Below, piece after piece: positions 33,406-44,102 of a stretch of DNA of 64,000 bases. Position 1 is the first letter of the stretch. Each line of letters starts with the position of its first letter. The translations under genes and the position numbers were made by a program. The notes under the pieces are model-generated. The model was not told where the DNA came from. It did no database searches and saw nothing but the letters and a program-made list of their open reading frames with translations. Source of the stretch: Megalobrama amblycephala (Eukaryota > Chordata > Actinopteri > Cypriniformes > Xenocyprididae); the NCBI RefSeq assembly GCF_018812025.1, contig NC_063054.1, forward strand, positions 6,703,582-6,767,581, read 5' to 3'.

Positions 33406-35859
33406 TTACCCCCCCTCAAAGGAGCGGCTACCAGACGCTCCACCAGACAAAAAACAAAAACACAAAAAACTCAGGAGGGAGGTGGACAGGAGGAGGATCA
33501 GGGGGAGGGATGGTGGGCCAGATCCAGGGTGCCCAACTGATAGCCAGGGCGGTGCTGGAGGAACTGACCAGGCTGGTTCCAGCGGGTCTGGAATCCTGGC
33601 TGATTGCCAGGGTGGTGCCGGAGGAACTGACCAGGCTGGTTCCAACTGTTCAGACGGCCTGGGCAGTGGCGGCAGGGCAGAAAGCCTGGGCGGCGGCGGC
33701 AGGGCAGAAGGCTTGGATGATGGCGGCAGGACAGAAGATCTGGGTAGTGGAGGCAGGGCAGAAGGCTTGGACGGCGGCAGCAGGGCAGAAGGCTTGGATG
33801 ATGGCGACAGGGCTGGCCAAGGGTGCTTCGTGGCCGTATCAGGGACGGCAGCGGGTTCAGACTGGAACTGCTCAGGGACGGCAACGTGCTCAGACTGGAG
33901 CTGCTCTGGGACGGCAGCGTGCTCAGACTGGGACTGCTCTGGGACGGCAGCGTGCTCAGACTGGGGCTGCTCTGGGACGGCAGCGTGCTCAGACTGGGGC
34001 TGCTCTGGGACGGCAGCGTGCTCAGACTGGGGCTGCTCTGGGACGGCAGCGTGCTCAGACTGGGGCTGCTCTGGGACGGCAGCGTGCTCAGACTGGGGCT
34101 GCTCTGGGACGGCAGCGTGCTCAGACTGGGGCTGCTCTGGGACGGCAGCGTGCTCAGACTGGGGCTGCTCTGGGACGGCAGCGTGCTCAGACTGGGGCTG
34201 CTCTGGGACGGCAACGTGCTCAGACTGGGGCTGCTCTGGGACGGCAGCGTGCTCAGACTGGGGCTGCTCTGGGACGGCAGCGTGCTCAGACTGGGGCAGC
34301 TCTGGGACGGCAGCGTGCTCCGGCTGGGGCTGCTCCGGCGGAGGCGGCAGGGCGAGGCGCTTCGTTGGCGCCGGCAGGGCGAGGCGCTTCGGTGGCGCCG
34401 GCAGGGCAAGGCGCTTCGGTGGCGCCGGCAGGGCAAGGCGCTTCGGTGGCGCCGGCAGGGCAAGGCGCTTCGGTGGCGCCGGCAGGGCAAGGCGCTTCGG
34501 TGGCGCCGGCAGGGCAAGGCGCTTGGAGAACCAACGAACAACCTCTAGAGTGGCCTCCAGGCCTTGTAGGATGGAGGAAGCCCTTCTCCTCCTCCTCTGC
34601 TTATGAGGGTGAGGCGGTGGCTCACCCAAAATGGACTCACTGGCTGGAGCGGGCTCTGTAGTAGACCCACTGGCAGGAACGGGCTCTGAAGTGGACTCAC
34701 CGGCTGGAGCGGGCTCTGAAGTGGACTCACCGACTGGAGCGGGCTCTGAAGTGGACTCACTGACTGGAGCGGGCTCTGAAGTGGACTCACTGACTGGAAC
34801 GGGCTCTGAAGTGGACTCACTGACTGGAACGGGCTCTGAAGTGGACTCACTGACTGGAACGGGCTCTGGAGTGGACTCACTGACTGGAACGGGCTCTGGA
34901 GTGGACTCACTGACTGGAGAGGACTCACTGACTGGAGCGGACTCACTGACTGGAGCGGGCTCTGTAGTGGACTCACTGACTGGAGAGGACTCACTGACTG
35001 GAGCGGACTCACTGACTGGAGCGGGCTCTGTAGTGGACTCACTGACTGGAGAGGACTCACTGACTGGAGCGGACTCACTGACTGGAGCGGACTCACTGAC
35101 TGGAGCGGGCTCTGGAGTGGATTCACCGACTGGAGCGGGCTCTGGAGTGGATTCACCGACTGGAGCGGGCTCTGGAGTGGATTCACCGACTGGAGCGGGC
35201 TCTGGAGTGGATTCACCGACTGGAGCGGGCTCTGGAGTGGATTCACCGACTGGAGCGGGCTCTGGAGTGGATTCACCGACTGGAGTGGGCTCTGGAGTGG
35301 ATTCACCGACTGGAGCGGGCTCTGAAGTGGACTCACCGACTGGAGCGGGCTCTGTAGTGGACTCACTGGCTGGAGCGGGCTCTGTAGTGGGCTCACTGGC
35401 TGGAGCGGGCTCTGTAGTGGACTCACTAGCTGGAGCATTCCTCCTCCGCCTCCTTTTCTTCCGTGTGGGAAGCGAAGATTCAGCGCCCATCTCCTCAGTG
35501 ATCTCAAGAACGGACTCACGAGCTGGAACGGACTTACTGACTGGAACGGGCTCTGAAGCGGATTCACTGGCTGAGTGTCTAGGTGAGGCCCACTCTATCC
35601 GATGGCGGAGATAAGCGGCAAACTTCCAAAAGTCTAAGCTCCGTAGCCCTTCCATCTCACAATGAGACAACGGCTCGTCAAGGCAACTATTAAATAAGTC
35701 TTTCAAAGCCGCGTCATTGTAATCCAGCCCCACCGCCATCACCCAAAAGACTTTAGCAAAGCACCCTACCTCCCATCCTTCTTGCCGTAGGGCTCTCAAT
35801 GTCCGAATTTGAGCCATCCGTTCCTTAGTGCGGGTCTGGAAAGGGATCCGGAATTCCAT
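33406..35859 (-). CDS. Gag-like protein with three tandem-repeat domains (817 aa)
   Basis: The only long sense frame of the element. It starts 19 bases after the primer site and stops in the polypurine tract, one base before the LTR. Residues about 30-95 (CFAKVFWVMAVGLDYN, DAALKDLFNSCLDEPLS, FWKFAAYLRHR) resemble the capsid C-terminal part of Ty3/gypsy gag. Then come a basic stretch (KKRRRRR, about 135), a 10-residue repeat block (PEPAPVGEST and PVSES variants), seven 9-residue PPKRLALPA units, and about 14 11-residue PEQPQSEHAAV units. A proline/serine tail ends in a hydrophobic run (LPLILLLSTSLLSFLCFCF). No CCHC finger is seen. It may package the element's RNA with helper gag; this is inference. 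A real host gene is unlikely given the LTRs. Confidence 0.75.
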   Translation of the reverse strand: MEFRIPFQTRTKERMAQIRTLRALRQEGWEVGCFAKVFWVMAVGLDYNDAALKDLFNSCLDEPLSHCEMEGLRSLDFWKFAAYLRHRIEWASPRHSASESASEPVPVSKSVPARESVLEITEEMGAESSLPTRKKRRRRRNAPASESTTEPAPASEPTTEPAPASESTTEPAPVGESTSEPAPVGESTPEPTPVGESTPEPAPVGESTPEPAPVGESTPEPAPVGESTPEPAPVGESTPEPAPVGESTPEPAPVSESAPVSESAPVSESSPVSESTTEPAPVSESAPVSESSPVSESTTEPAPVSESAPVSESSPVSESTPEPVPVSESTPEPVPVSESTSEPVPVSESTSEPVPVSESTSEPAPVSESTSEPAPVGESTSEPAPAGESTSEPVPASGSTTEPAPASESILGEPPPHPHKQRRRRRASSILQGLEATLEVVRWFSKRLALPAPPKRLALPAPPKRLALPAPPKRLALPAPPKRLALPAPPKRLALPAPTKRLALPPPPEQPQPEHAAVPELPQSEHAAVPEQPQSEHAAVPEQPQSEHVAVPEQPQSEHAAVPEQPQSEHAAVPEQPQSEHAAVPEQPQSEHAAVPEQPQSEHAAVPEQPQSEHAAVPEQPQSEHAAVPEQPQSEHAAVPEQSQSEHAAVPEQLQSEHVAVPEQFQSEPAAVPDTATKHPWPALSPSSKPSALLPPSKPSALPPLPRSSVLPPSSKPSALPPPPRLSALPPLPRPSEQLEPAWSVPPAPPWQSARIPDPLEPAWSVPPAPPWLSVGHPGSGPPSLPLILLLSTSLLSFLCFCFLSGGASGSRSFEGG
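33850..34330. repeat. 33-bp tandem repeats
   Basis: About 14 head-to-tail copies of a 33-bp unit (on plus 'cagactggggctgctctggg' and 13 more bases) encode the 11-residue repeats on minus. Copies 34000-34200 look identical, implying recent expansion. Confidence 0.95.
34340..34530. repeat. 27-bp tandem repeats
   Basis: Seven copies of a 27-bp unit (plus: 'ggcgccggcagggcaaggcg' and 7 more bases), encoding PPKRLALPA on minus. Confidence 0.95.
34630..35435. repeat. 30-bp tandem repeats
   Basis: Around 25 copies and part-copies of a 30-bp unit (plus: 'gactggagcgggctctg' and 13 more), with deletion variants of 15 bp between 34910 and 35100. They encode the PEPAPVGEST/PVSES repeats on minus. Confidence 0.95.
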
Positions 35860-35877
35860 GCTGCTGGATCAAAAGTG

Positions 35878-35887
35878 GTGGTTCGTT
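35878..35887 (-). promoter_or_regulatory. Self-complementary primer-binding site
   Basis: Read on minus, AACGAACCAC lies one base inside the 5' LTR edge (35889). It is the exact complement of GTGGTTCGTT in the LTR (minus, 36060-36051), where the RNA is expected to start. Confidence 0.7.
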
Positions 35888-35888
35888 C

Positions 35889-36255
35889 TGTCACGGGCAC
35901 ACAAGAACAAGATGTTGTGATCCAGTTGCAGCATAAGTATTTATTGGGGAATCCAGAAACATATATCCAAAGACAGGCAGGGGTCAAAATCCAGAATATC
36001 CAGTCCATGAAACAAAAGCCAGAGAAACAAAAGTGCACGTAACAAAATACAACGAACCACAACCAAGGACAGACACAACTGAGATTAAATAGACAACCAC
36101 TAATGAACAAACACAAGACAGCTGGGTGCAATGATGAATGGTAATTAGTCCAGGGAGTGTGTAAGGAAATGTAGTTCATGAAATGAGTGAAACAGTGAGT
36201 CCGGGAAGGAGTGCCCTCTAGAGGCTGAAGGGCACTCTCACAGGTGATCGTGACA
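35889..36255 (-). repeat. 5' LTR of the non-autonomous element
   Basis: Read on minus: TGTCACGATCACC...GTGCCCGTGACA. A TATTTAA box (about 36091-36085) is about 30 bp before the self-primer word at 36060-36051. The AATAAA signal (in CCAATAAATACT) is near 35945. Confidence 0.9.
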
Positions 36256-36260
36256 TATTG

Positions 36261-37190
36261 TGGTGTAATTGAAAATTGATAATTTTACCCAGTATTTAAG
36301 TGTATTGAATATTTCATGTACTATTAGTGTTTAGTTTATTATAGTATTTCACTTGTTAGCTTAGAATGCTAACATCAAACTATTGTAATCAATTGAGAGG
36401 TGAGTCTGTGCAGAGCACAGTGGCCATTTATTTCCTTCAGAAAGTATTTACTCATACATTTTGCAAGCACCCAAACTGAAACTGACAATCATTTGAGAAT
36501 GAAATCTAAAGTCCTGAGGTGGTCTGTGTACTCAGAGGAAAGCATCTGCCTCTAAATGTTTAACTACCATGTTCAGATGTTCTCAATGTATATTTCATAT
36601 TGTATGCATAGTATACAGTGAGAGTGTGCTATGGTAAAACCAAACCATTCAGTTTCACTGTATGATGAAATGCTAATAACAGAACAATTAAAATGCACAA
36701 ACTAATACTTTAGAAATCTTTAACAAGAGTCTCAAGTAACTTTCACTTGACTAGTTTTGTAGCTCAGAAAAACAGGACAGGAAAAGCTCACAGAACAACC
36801 TCCATGATTACATGTCTAGAATCTAACATGTATCCAAGATCTTGAATTATTAGTCTTGTGTATATATTTTTATTGAGTAGTATAGAGAGGGGTAGAAAAC
36901 AATCAAGACTCGTTCACATCCCAAATCTCTATCGTTTAAGACCTAAAATCTAAAAAAAATAAAATAATATATATATAAAAAAAAGTTCATGTCCTATCCG
37001 AGTACAATCTGTCGCTGTTTTTAAGAGATTGGAATTTGATTTATTTATTTATTTATTTATTTTTTTGCTGTCAAATCTCTTTAGTCTTCATTATGCATTA
37101 TCCAAAGTACAGCTGACATTGACATTGTTTGTTGCCGGGGCTGATCAAAAATCATGATAAATGAAAATGAAATATATCAGTAAAAACGTC
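36261..37190. other. Non-coding, AT-rich, no recognised features
   Basis: Contains a short (TTTA)n tract near 37040-37063. No gene or transposon end is supported. Confidence 0.4.
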
Positions 37191-38345
37191 TTGGGTTACG
37201 ACTGTAACCCTTGTTCCCTGAGAAGGGAACTAAACGCTGCGTCATAGTATCAATGCTTTGGGAACACTTCTATGTGATTGGGTCTGAAGCACTTGTGTGA
37301 AATCAGTCCAGTGGTGAAACCGATTGTCACATGTGATGTCATGACTAGGAAAGCATAAAAGCACATCCGGAATGACCAGCGTTAACTTCAAATAGTCGAA
37401 GCAAATCAATCACAGGAATGCAGTAAGTATAGCAGGATGACGCAACATCTCATTCCCTTCTTAGGGAACAAGGGTTACAGTTGTAACCAGAGACTACGTC
37501 ATAGTATTGACACTTTGGGAACGATAATACCCAAACTGCCATACTTACAAGTGCCTGTCTGTGTGAATACTGCAAGCACAACTAAGACATAAGCATCTGC
37601 GAACCCCGGGGAGAACCACAGGGCAGCTCTGTGGACATGAACATACAGCGCTTTTGCTGGACACACAAGGTTCACCTTTTCCTGATCCTGATCTCTAAAA
37701 AGGAGGAGATCAAAAGGCTTGCAAGATTATAGGCCGCAGCACATTGCTAGGCACCTTAGGGACATAGCCCAGTCTATGGTATAAGAATGCCTTAACCACC
37801 GCTGGTGCTAACTCAAGGCATGTAGGGGACACCGACAGGGCCTGGAGGTCTCCCACTCAAGAGATGTGATGACTAGAAGGAAAACTGTTTTTTAAGGTCA
37901 GAAACCTTTCTGGAACAGACTTGATGGGCTCGAATGGAGCTGTAGATAATCCCTCTAGCACAATTGCCAGGTCCCAGGCTGGAACTCTGGTACAGCTTGC
38001 AGGTCTCAGCCTCAAAGCACCACAGAGTAAATGTGTCACCAATGGGTTTCTCCCCAGGGATACACCACCCAAAGGGACATAGTAGGCAGCTATGGCCGCC
38101 ACGTACACCTTTAGTGTGGAAGGGGATGGCCCTGTGGAAAACCGATCCTGCAGGAACTCTAGCACTAAACAGACCGAGCATTTAACTGGATCCAACTGTT
38201 GCATTTCACACCATGAAGTAAAAACTCTCTACTTCAATGCATACAGTTTCCTCGTGGAGGGAGCTCTGGAGTGAAGTATGATTTCGACAACCTTAGTTGA
38301 GAGACCTGAGTCTAGGAGACTCAGTTGTTTTTGCTATGGTATTTT
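37191..38345 (-). mobile_element. 5'-truncated DIRS1-like element (tyrosine recombinase and terminal repeat)
   Basis: 37191-37560 holds a DIRS-type terminal repeat ('gggttacgactgtaaccc', 'gttccctgagaagggaac', and a related inverted stretch at 37455-37490). To its right, on minus, comes recombinase coding. The right edge (38345) runs into unrelated sequence. The tandem duplication that follows starts inside this element. Confidence 0.75.
37560..38340 (-). pseudogene. DIRS tyrosine recombinase fragment
   Basis: The best frame is 38204-37857: 'VLEFLQDRFSTGPSPSTLKVYVAAIAAYYVPLGG', 'GRNPLVTHLLCGALRLRP', 'VPAWDLAIVLEGLSTAPFEPI' (each quoted in part), the N-terminal core-binding region of fish DIRS1 recombinases. 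Upstream sense codons continue to about 38340 ('APSTRKLYA'-like, decayed). Downstream coding continues in broken frames to about 37560. Several frameshifts make it inactive. Confidence 0.8.
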
Positions 38346-38449
38346 TAAAACATATGCAAAAGTTCCTTGTGTAAGTGTTCTTTAGCCTGTTGATTTTTGT
38401 TCATGATATTCATATTTCGCAATAAGACATGTTATGCAATAAGACTTAA

Positions 38450-38770
38450 AATACACTGCAAAAATGCTTTTCTTACTTAGTATTTTTGTCTTGTTTCCAG
38501 TCCAAATATATAAAAATTCTTAAAACCAGATGCCTTTACTAGATAAGTAAAATGACAAGATTTGTTTCTTGTTTTCTGGGTTGGAATCTAAATGAAGTGA
38601 GTTTTTTCTTAAAACAATCAAAATTATCTGCCAGTGAGGTAAGAAAAATAATCTGGTTTTGACAGAAACAAGAAACAAGATTTCAAACAGAAACAAGATT
38701 ATTTTTCTTACCACATTGGCAGATAATTTTGCTCGTTTTAATATCTTATGTCATTTTTACTTATCTAGTA
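38450..38770. repeat. Dispersed palindromic repeat (copy 1; copy 2 at 44280-44600)
   Basis: 'CTGCAAAAATGCTTTTCTTAC' at the left, with internal inverted words ('cttgtttc', 'gaaacaag', 'ttatctgcca' against 'tggcagataa'). It looks like a common fish MITE; ends are not fixed. Confidence 0.5.
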
Positions 38771-39459
38771 AAAGCATGCAGAGTAAGTGTGGGGAAAAAA
38801 AGCAGAATCGCAATCAGAATCATTAAAATTCAAGAGATACCCAACCCTAGTGCTGCCCAGCAGCAACGGGGCCAGAACCACTGGGAACGCAAACCTGAAC
38901 AATCTCCTCAACGAGTGACAGGCAGGAGCGGAGCGTGCTCATCTCCCTCGAGACCTGACTGAGAGTGCTCCTCTGCCAGACAAACAACACATAAATCGTG
39001 TGTATCCCCATCCGTGATGAAATGTGGGCAGGGAAGAACACACAATTTAAGACACAGAAGCTAACGCCGGTCATTTTGGATGTGCTTTTATACTTTCCTA
39101 GTCGAGACGTCACCTGCCCCTGCCCGTTTCACCACATGTAGTGATTTCACACACATGCATCAGACGCAATCACACAGAAGCATTACCAAATACTGTGACG
39201 CAGCACAATTTCCCTAGAAAGAGAACTGTAATCTGGTCAGGATTATATACAGTAGATGTCAGTCCACTATCTATTGTTGAATGTGTTACAAAGATGTGTC
39301 ACTATTGATAAGTAAAGATTAACTCAATAAAAGAGTTGCTAACTTTTGATAAGAAATGGATAAAATATATGTAACGGAGGCCAGCTAGTAGTTGCTGTGC
39401 GAGTAAACCTCACTCCTCTGATCTCAAGAGATGCTCTAGCGACTGACGCTAGAGGTTGC

Positions 39460-39540
39460 AGCCTTTAGCCTCCTCGTTAGAGCGTCCGACTCCCACGCCG
39501 GAGACCTGGGTTCGAGGTCTGCGCAGAGCGGGGTGAGTAG
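39460..39540 (+). repeat. tRNA-like segment (copy 1; copy 2 at 45291-45371)
   Basis: 'GTTAGAGCGTCCGACTCCCACGCC' followed by a box B, GGGTTCGAGGTC, looks like the body of a tRNA. The acceptor ends do not pair, so this is a SINE head or tRNA pseudogene. Confidence 0.45.
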
Positions 39541-39689
39541 GACCTGGGTCAGGGTTACATATATCTATGCCAATTTGTTATTGTCACAATGTTGCTGTGG
39601 TCGCTGCATACAGGCATAGAATGATAAAAGCTAAACCACATTTAATGTAAATGTGAATGTGAACTGACAAGGAGTTGCTGAAACACATA

Positions 39690-41747
39690 TACAGTGCTCA
39701 GAAATGAGTACACCCCCTTTGAAAAGTAACATTTTAAACAAATCTCAATGAACACAAAAACAATTTCCAAAATGTTGACAAGACTAAGTTTAATATAACA
39801 CCTGTTTAACTTATAACATGAAAGTAAGGTTAATAACATAACTTAGATTACACATTTTTCAGTTTTACTCAAATTAGGGTGATGCAAAAATGAGTACACC
39901 CCACAACAAAAACTACTACATCTAGTACTTTGTATGGCCTCCATGATTTTTAATGACAGCACCAAGTCTTCTAGGCATGGAATGAACAAGTTGGTGACAT
40001 TTTGCAGCATCTATCTTTTTCCATTCTTCGAGAATGACCTCTTTTAGAGACTGGATGCTGGATGGAGAGTGATGCTCAACTTGTCTCTTCAGAATTCCCC
40101 ATAGGTGTTGGATTGGGTTCAGATCAGGAGCCACTGAATCACTTTCACCCTGTTCTTCTTCAGAAATCCAACAGTAGCCTTAGATGTGTGTTTAGGATCA
40201 TTGCCATGTTGGAAAAGTGCACGACGACCAAGGGCACGGAGTGATGGTAGCATCTTCTCTTTAAGTATAGAGCAGTACATCTGTGAATTCATGATGCCAT
40301 CAACGAAATGCAGCTCCCTGACACCAGCAGCACTAATGCAGCCCCACATAAGGACACTGCTACCACCATGTTTCACTGTAGACAGACACCATGCATTTTT
40401 CTTTGTATTTCTCACCTTTGCGACACCATACAGTTTTGAAGCCATCAGTTCCAAAAACATTTATTTTGGTCTCTTCACTCCAGAGTATAGAGTCCCAGTA
40501 GTCTTCATCTTTGTCAGCATGGGCCCTGGCAAACTCTAGGCGGGCTTTTTTGTGCCTGGGCTTTAGGAGAGACTTCTTTCGTGGATGGCACCCATGCATG
40601 CCATTCCTCTGCAGTGTACGCCATATTGTGGTGGAAATAGTCACCCCAGTTTGGCTTTCTACTTCTTTAGATAATTGCAGTGAACTTGCATACCGATTTT
40701 CATCAACCCTTCTCATCAGAAAACACTCCTGTCGAGGTGTTAACTTCCGTGGATGACCTGGACGTCTCTGTGAGATGGTTGCAGTTCCATCTTGTAAGAA
40801 ATTGTAGTCTGCCTCGACCCAGATTCCACTCCAAAGTATATTTTAGAATGAGCTCATCCCCAAAATTGCTTAATTATCATAGAGAAAAAGAAAGTCAACT
40901 GGTATATTGTTTATGTACCATTTGGTTGATCAAATCCTGAGCAAATGGTAATCAGTTGTAGAATGGGAATGGGTGTGGAACACAGAGAACCATCTCAGAC
41001 AATGAGGTGTCACAACTTCATTAACATACAGACCACAGCTGGTAAAACATGAGAAACTACATTTACATGAAGAGTGGTAAACTGTTAACAGGATAAAAGG
41101 TTTGAAATTTGGATGTTCTGGGTCCGATGAACCGAAGGTGCCATGTGTACTTTGTCGCTGCTACGCTGCAATAATCTTCTTCATCAAGGTTTTCAACATC
41201 CTCATCATTTTTCCTTACAATCTTTTTTTTTTTTTTTTTTTTTGTACCACTTTTGCTACAGTATTCTGACTGATAAGTAAAGCTTTGCTGATCTTCTTGT
41301 AGCCTTCACCTTTCTGGTATAAAGAAATGATTTTCTTTCTCAGGTCTTGTGACATTTCTCTTCCATGTGGTGCCATTGCTGACAGCATGAAATGGGAAGG
41401 GGTTTTAACACACTTTATAGTCAACTGTCTGCTGGACACCTGTGTAATGAAAAAATAGTCTCACCTGTGGTTGAATTCTTGTTACATTAGACATTTGTAG
41501 TCTAAAATGTAGCTTTGCTCCAGAGACTTTCAATGGGGTGTACTCATTTGCATCACCCTAATTTGAGTAAAACTGAAAATTTTGTTCTCTAAGTTATATT
41601 ATTAACCTTACTTTCATGTTATAATTAAACAGATGTTATATAAAACTTAGTCTTGGCAACATTTTGGAAATTGTTTTTGTGTTATTGAGATATTGTTTAA
41701 AATATTACTTTTCAAAGGGGGTGTACTCATTTACGCTGAGCACTGTA
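39690..41747 (-). mobile_element. Tc1-like transposon, dead, copy 1
   Basis: TA at both ends (39690-39691, 41746-41747) with inverted ends starting CAGTGCTCAGAAATGAGTAC against CAGTGCTCAGCGTAAATGAG. The 'gggtgtactcatttgcatcacccta' word recurs inside each end as a second, subterminal repeat (39872-39900 and 41537-41563). Confidence 0.92.
39922..41439 (-). pseudogene. Tc1-like transposase, frameshifted (copy 1)
   Basis: Minus-strand pieces in order are the helix-turn-helix start (41368 on, MAPHGREMSQDLRKK, KISKALLISQNTVAKV), a gap with a long poly(A) run (41222-41243), the second DNA-binding part and catalytic core (40716-40360, 40460-40119), and the C-terminal end (40134-39922, with GHTKY). 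The triad is damaged: WSEET replaces the usual WSDET, FQHGNDPKHT has G for the second D, and LNPIQHLW has Q for the E. A frameshift lies near 40119-40160. Inactive. Confidence 0.9.
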
Positions 41748-42279
41748 CAATATACAAAGGAAACTTGATAAGGAACAGGTGAACATAATGAACTAATCAA
41801 TGAGCAACCATAGCAACTAACAAATAACTAGATATTATACTATGTCCTAAAACCATGTACTCTTTTTTTTTTTTTTTTTTTTTTTTTGAAGAATAAGTGC
41901 GTACTTTTGAGTGTGTAAGAGTAGACAAGCTTTGGACATACTATCACGTCATAAAATTTCACCTTTAACGTATGCTCTGTCACATAGTTACGTGCATCCT
42001 GTCCTTGTAAAGTGGCCTGTCAATCATCTTGTCACAGTTAACATCCTCTGTCTACCAGACAAATCTACCAGAAATAGTAGACCATCCGGGAACTTTTGGC
42101 ATACTCTCTTCAACATACTATGCTTTGGGACACACTTATTCTAATCTCACATATTTAGGATGGATAATATGCACATTGGGATGCTGGGAAACAAAATATG
42201 ATTATTGTGATAGAATTTGTTAGTGTTGGGGTTGGTGAAGTAGCTATTTTGTTGTTGTTGTATAGAGTTGAGGTTATTA

Positions 42280-42392
42280 TTAAAGGGTTAGTCCACCCAA
42301 AAATGAAATTTCTGTCATTAAGTACTCACCATCATGTCATTCCACACTAATTAATGACAGAAATTTTATTTTTGGGTGAACTAACCCTTTAA
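42280..42392. mobile_element. 113-bp palindromic TTAA MITE (copy 1)
   Basis: TTAAAGGGTTAGTCCACCC...GGGTGAACTAACCCTTTAA: almost pure terminal repeat, a minimal member of the family at 1434. Confidence 0.85.
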
Positions 42393-43413
42393 TGAAGTGG
42401 CTTGTTAGTGTTAGTATTAGGTTAGTTGAGTGGCAAGATAGTAAAATTGTTAGCATTAATGTAAGCCAGTGTGATGATTAGAATTAATGGTGGAAGAATG
42501 GGTTAGATTTAGGGTCAGTATTAATCTTAAGACTCAAGAGTAACTGTTAATATATATGCTACTAATAACTGTTCATCAATCTATTCTATCCATAAGGCAG
42601 ATCTGGATTGGTAAATTACCCACATAATTCAGTAAATGTCTGTGAGTTAGTACACTGCTATATGCTATATTTTATCTTTGATTCAGTGTCTGGGAAGTAA
42701 ATGTTCCTCTATGGAAAGTTTGGTCAAATATAAGTATATATAAAGACAAAAATAATGACAAGTAGGTTGAGGAGGGTTCCAACCATCCCCAGAAAGGCCA
42801 GGATTGACTCTTCCCTACTCTCCCTCTTCTGTGGTCTTGAGGATTGATGGGTGCAGCATTTTCGCCTGGTGGGTCAGTGTCTTTTTGAAACTGGTCTGCA
42901 TGAGAATGATAGATTCCTTTTACACAGAGACGTGAACAAAAGATGAAAGAGAGAGCTTTCATAAATTATGCCATGGCTAATGAAGAAGACAAATTTAGCA
43001 TATACTGAGTGCAATAGTAATAATGTCATAAAATCGAGTGCAAATTTTGTCCTATTATTAATTATAATAATTTGCACTCTGAATGTTTGGTACTTTCATC
43101 TCGGTAAGATTAGCAAAGGGGTCAATGATATCACACTATCATTTCATCCTATCCATTAATTTATTCAAAAAATTATTAAAAATGCAATTCATACATGCAG
43201 TAACTTGAATACACCTCTTCAATGATGTGTTTTTATTTTCTGAATTCATGAAAAAAATATATTAAGTAGTTTGGCATAATTTTATATTATTATTTTAAAT
43301 TATATATGACTATATAATTACTGCTTATTATTTGAAAAAAAAAAGTAGTACAGTTAACATGCCAAAAACAAAAAACAAAAAAACAACAACAAAAAAAACA
43401 GTAATGATATTGT

Positions 43414-43674
43414 TGTTACATATCCCTTGTTCCCCTGTTCCTCCTGTTTCGTCACCTGCACTCACTTCCCTCGTCAGCTCCTCATCACTCATCACCTGCA
43501 CCTGGACTCTATTATCAGCACTCCCTTTATATGGCACTCACTCCCTTCACTCCTTGTCTGTCTTAATGTTGTATTAGGTGTATGTTTGGTACTCCTTGCC
43601 TGTGGATATTAAAGTATTGTTCATTATTGTGGAAATCCGTATCTGCCTCATCTCTATACCAACAACACGTAACA
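43414..43674 (+). repeat. 5' LTR of a non-autonomous LTR element (copy 1)
   Basis: 261 bp, TGTTACATATCCC...ACACGTAACA, same as 49246-49506. It is followed by the primer site and partial gag, but no 3' LTR follows before the duplication junction. Confidence 0.9.
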
Positions 43675-43724
43675 GAAAGATGGACCTTTAAAACGATTGG
43701 ATTTTCACAAGAGAGAACAGAAGA

Positions 43725-44102
43725 ATGGATTCTTTCTTCATCCCCCTGGCTCCAACTTCTCCCATGCCTCCCACTTCAATGACGGCCGGCGATCGTATCA
43801 TCGGGCTTCTGCAGGTTGGTCGTTCGCTGGAGAGGTATGTGGAGGAGTTTGTTGAGCTTGCTTTTTTGTCTGACTGGCCTGAAGCATGTTTGATCTCCCT
43901 GTTTCTGGATGGACTAGATGATAACACCATCCGTTTTGATGAACCTGATTATCGCTTCTCCTTAAGCGAAACTATCAATTCCATTTTGTGGTTAAATGCA
44001 GAAGAGCAGTTAACTGGATCCAACTGTTGCATTTCACACCATGAAGTAAAAACTCTCTACTTCAATGCATACAGTTTCCTCGTGGAGGGAGCTCTGGAGT
44101 GA
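43725..44102 (+). pseudogene. Gag fragment fused to DIRS sequence at the duplication junction
   Basis: Codons from 43725 give MDSFFIPLAP and a gag capsid-like part (RSLERYVEEFVELAFLSDW, CLISLFLDGLDDNTI, FSLSETINSILWLN). At about 44004 the frame runs into the duplicated DIRS recombinase DNA read on the wrong strand, and it stops at 44102. The fusion is a by-product of the tandem duplication. It keeps the gag stretch (43941-43980) that is deleted in the second copy. Confidence 0.8.

Larger units (their letters stand above)
33039..36255 (-). mobile_element. Complete non-autonomous LTR retrotransposon (gag-like ORF only)
   Basis: Two 367-bp LTRs (33039-33405, 35889-36255) appear identical and are flanked by the perfect duplication TATTG (33034-33038, 36256-36260), so this is a recent insertion. 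On the minus strand the 5' LTR is at the right. A polypurine tract (complement of 33409-33417) precedes the left LTR. The interior has one long frame and no protease, reverse transcriptase or integrase, so it must use enzymes of another element. The primer site is self-complementary in the same way as in the chromovirus. Confidence 0.93.

Noticed and set aside
33850..35435. Regular direct repeats resembling a CRISPR array
   Set aside because: Units abut with no unique spacers, lie inside an LTR element and are multiples of three that encode peptide repeats.
33482..35614. Long plus-strand frames (up to 383 codons) over the repeats
   Set aside because: They are shadows of codon-length tandem repeats; the LTR, primer site and polypurine tract all point to the minus strand.
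39460..39540. A functional tRNA gene
   Set aside because: Box B is good but the acceptor and D arms do not pair properly and the segment is part of a duplicated repeat.
43725..44102. 125-codon frame as a novel fusion gene
   Set aside because: It is the chance read-through of a gag fragment across the tandem-duplication junction.
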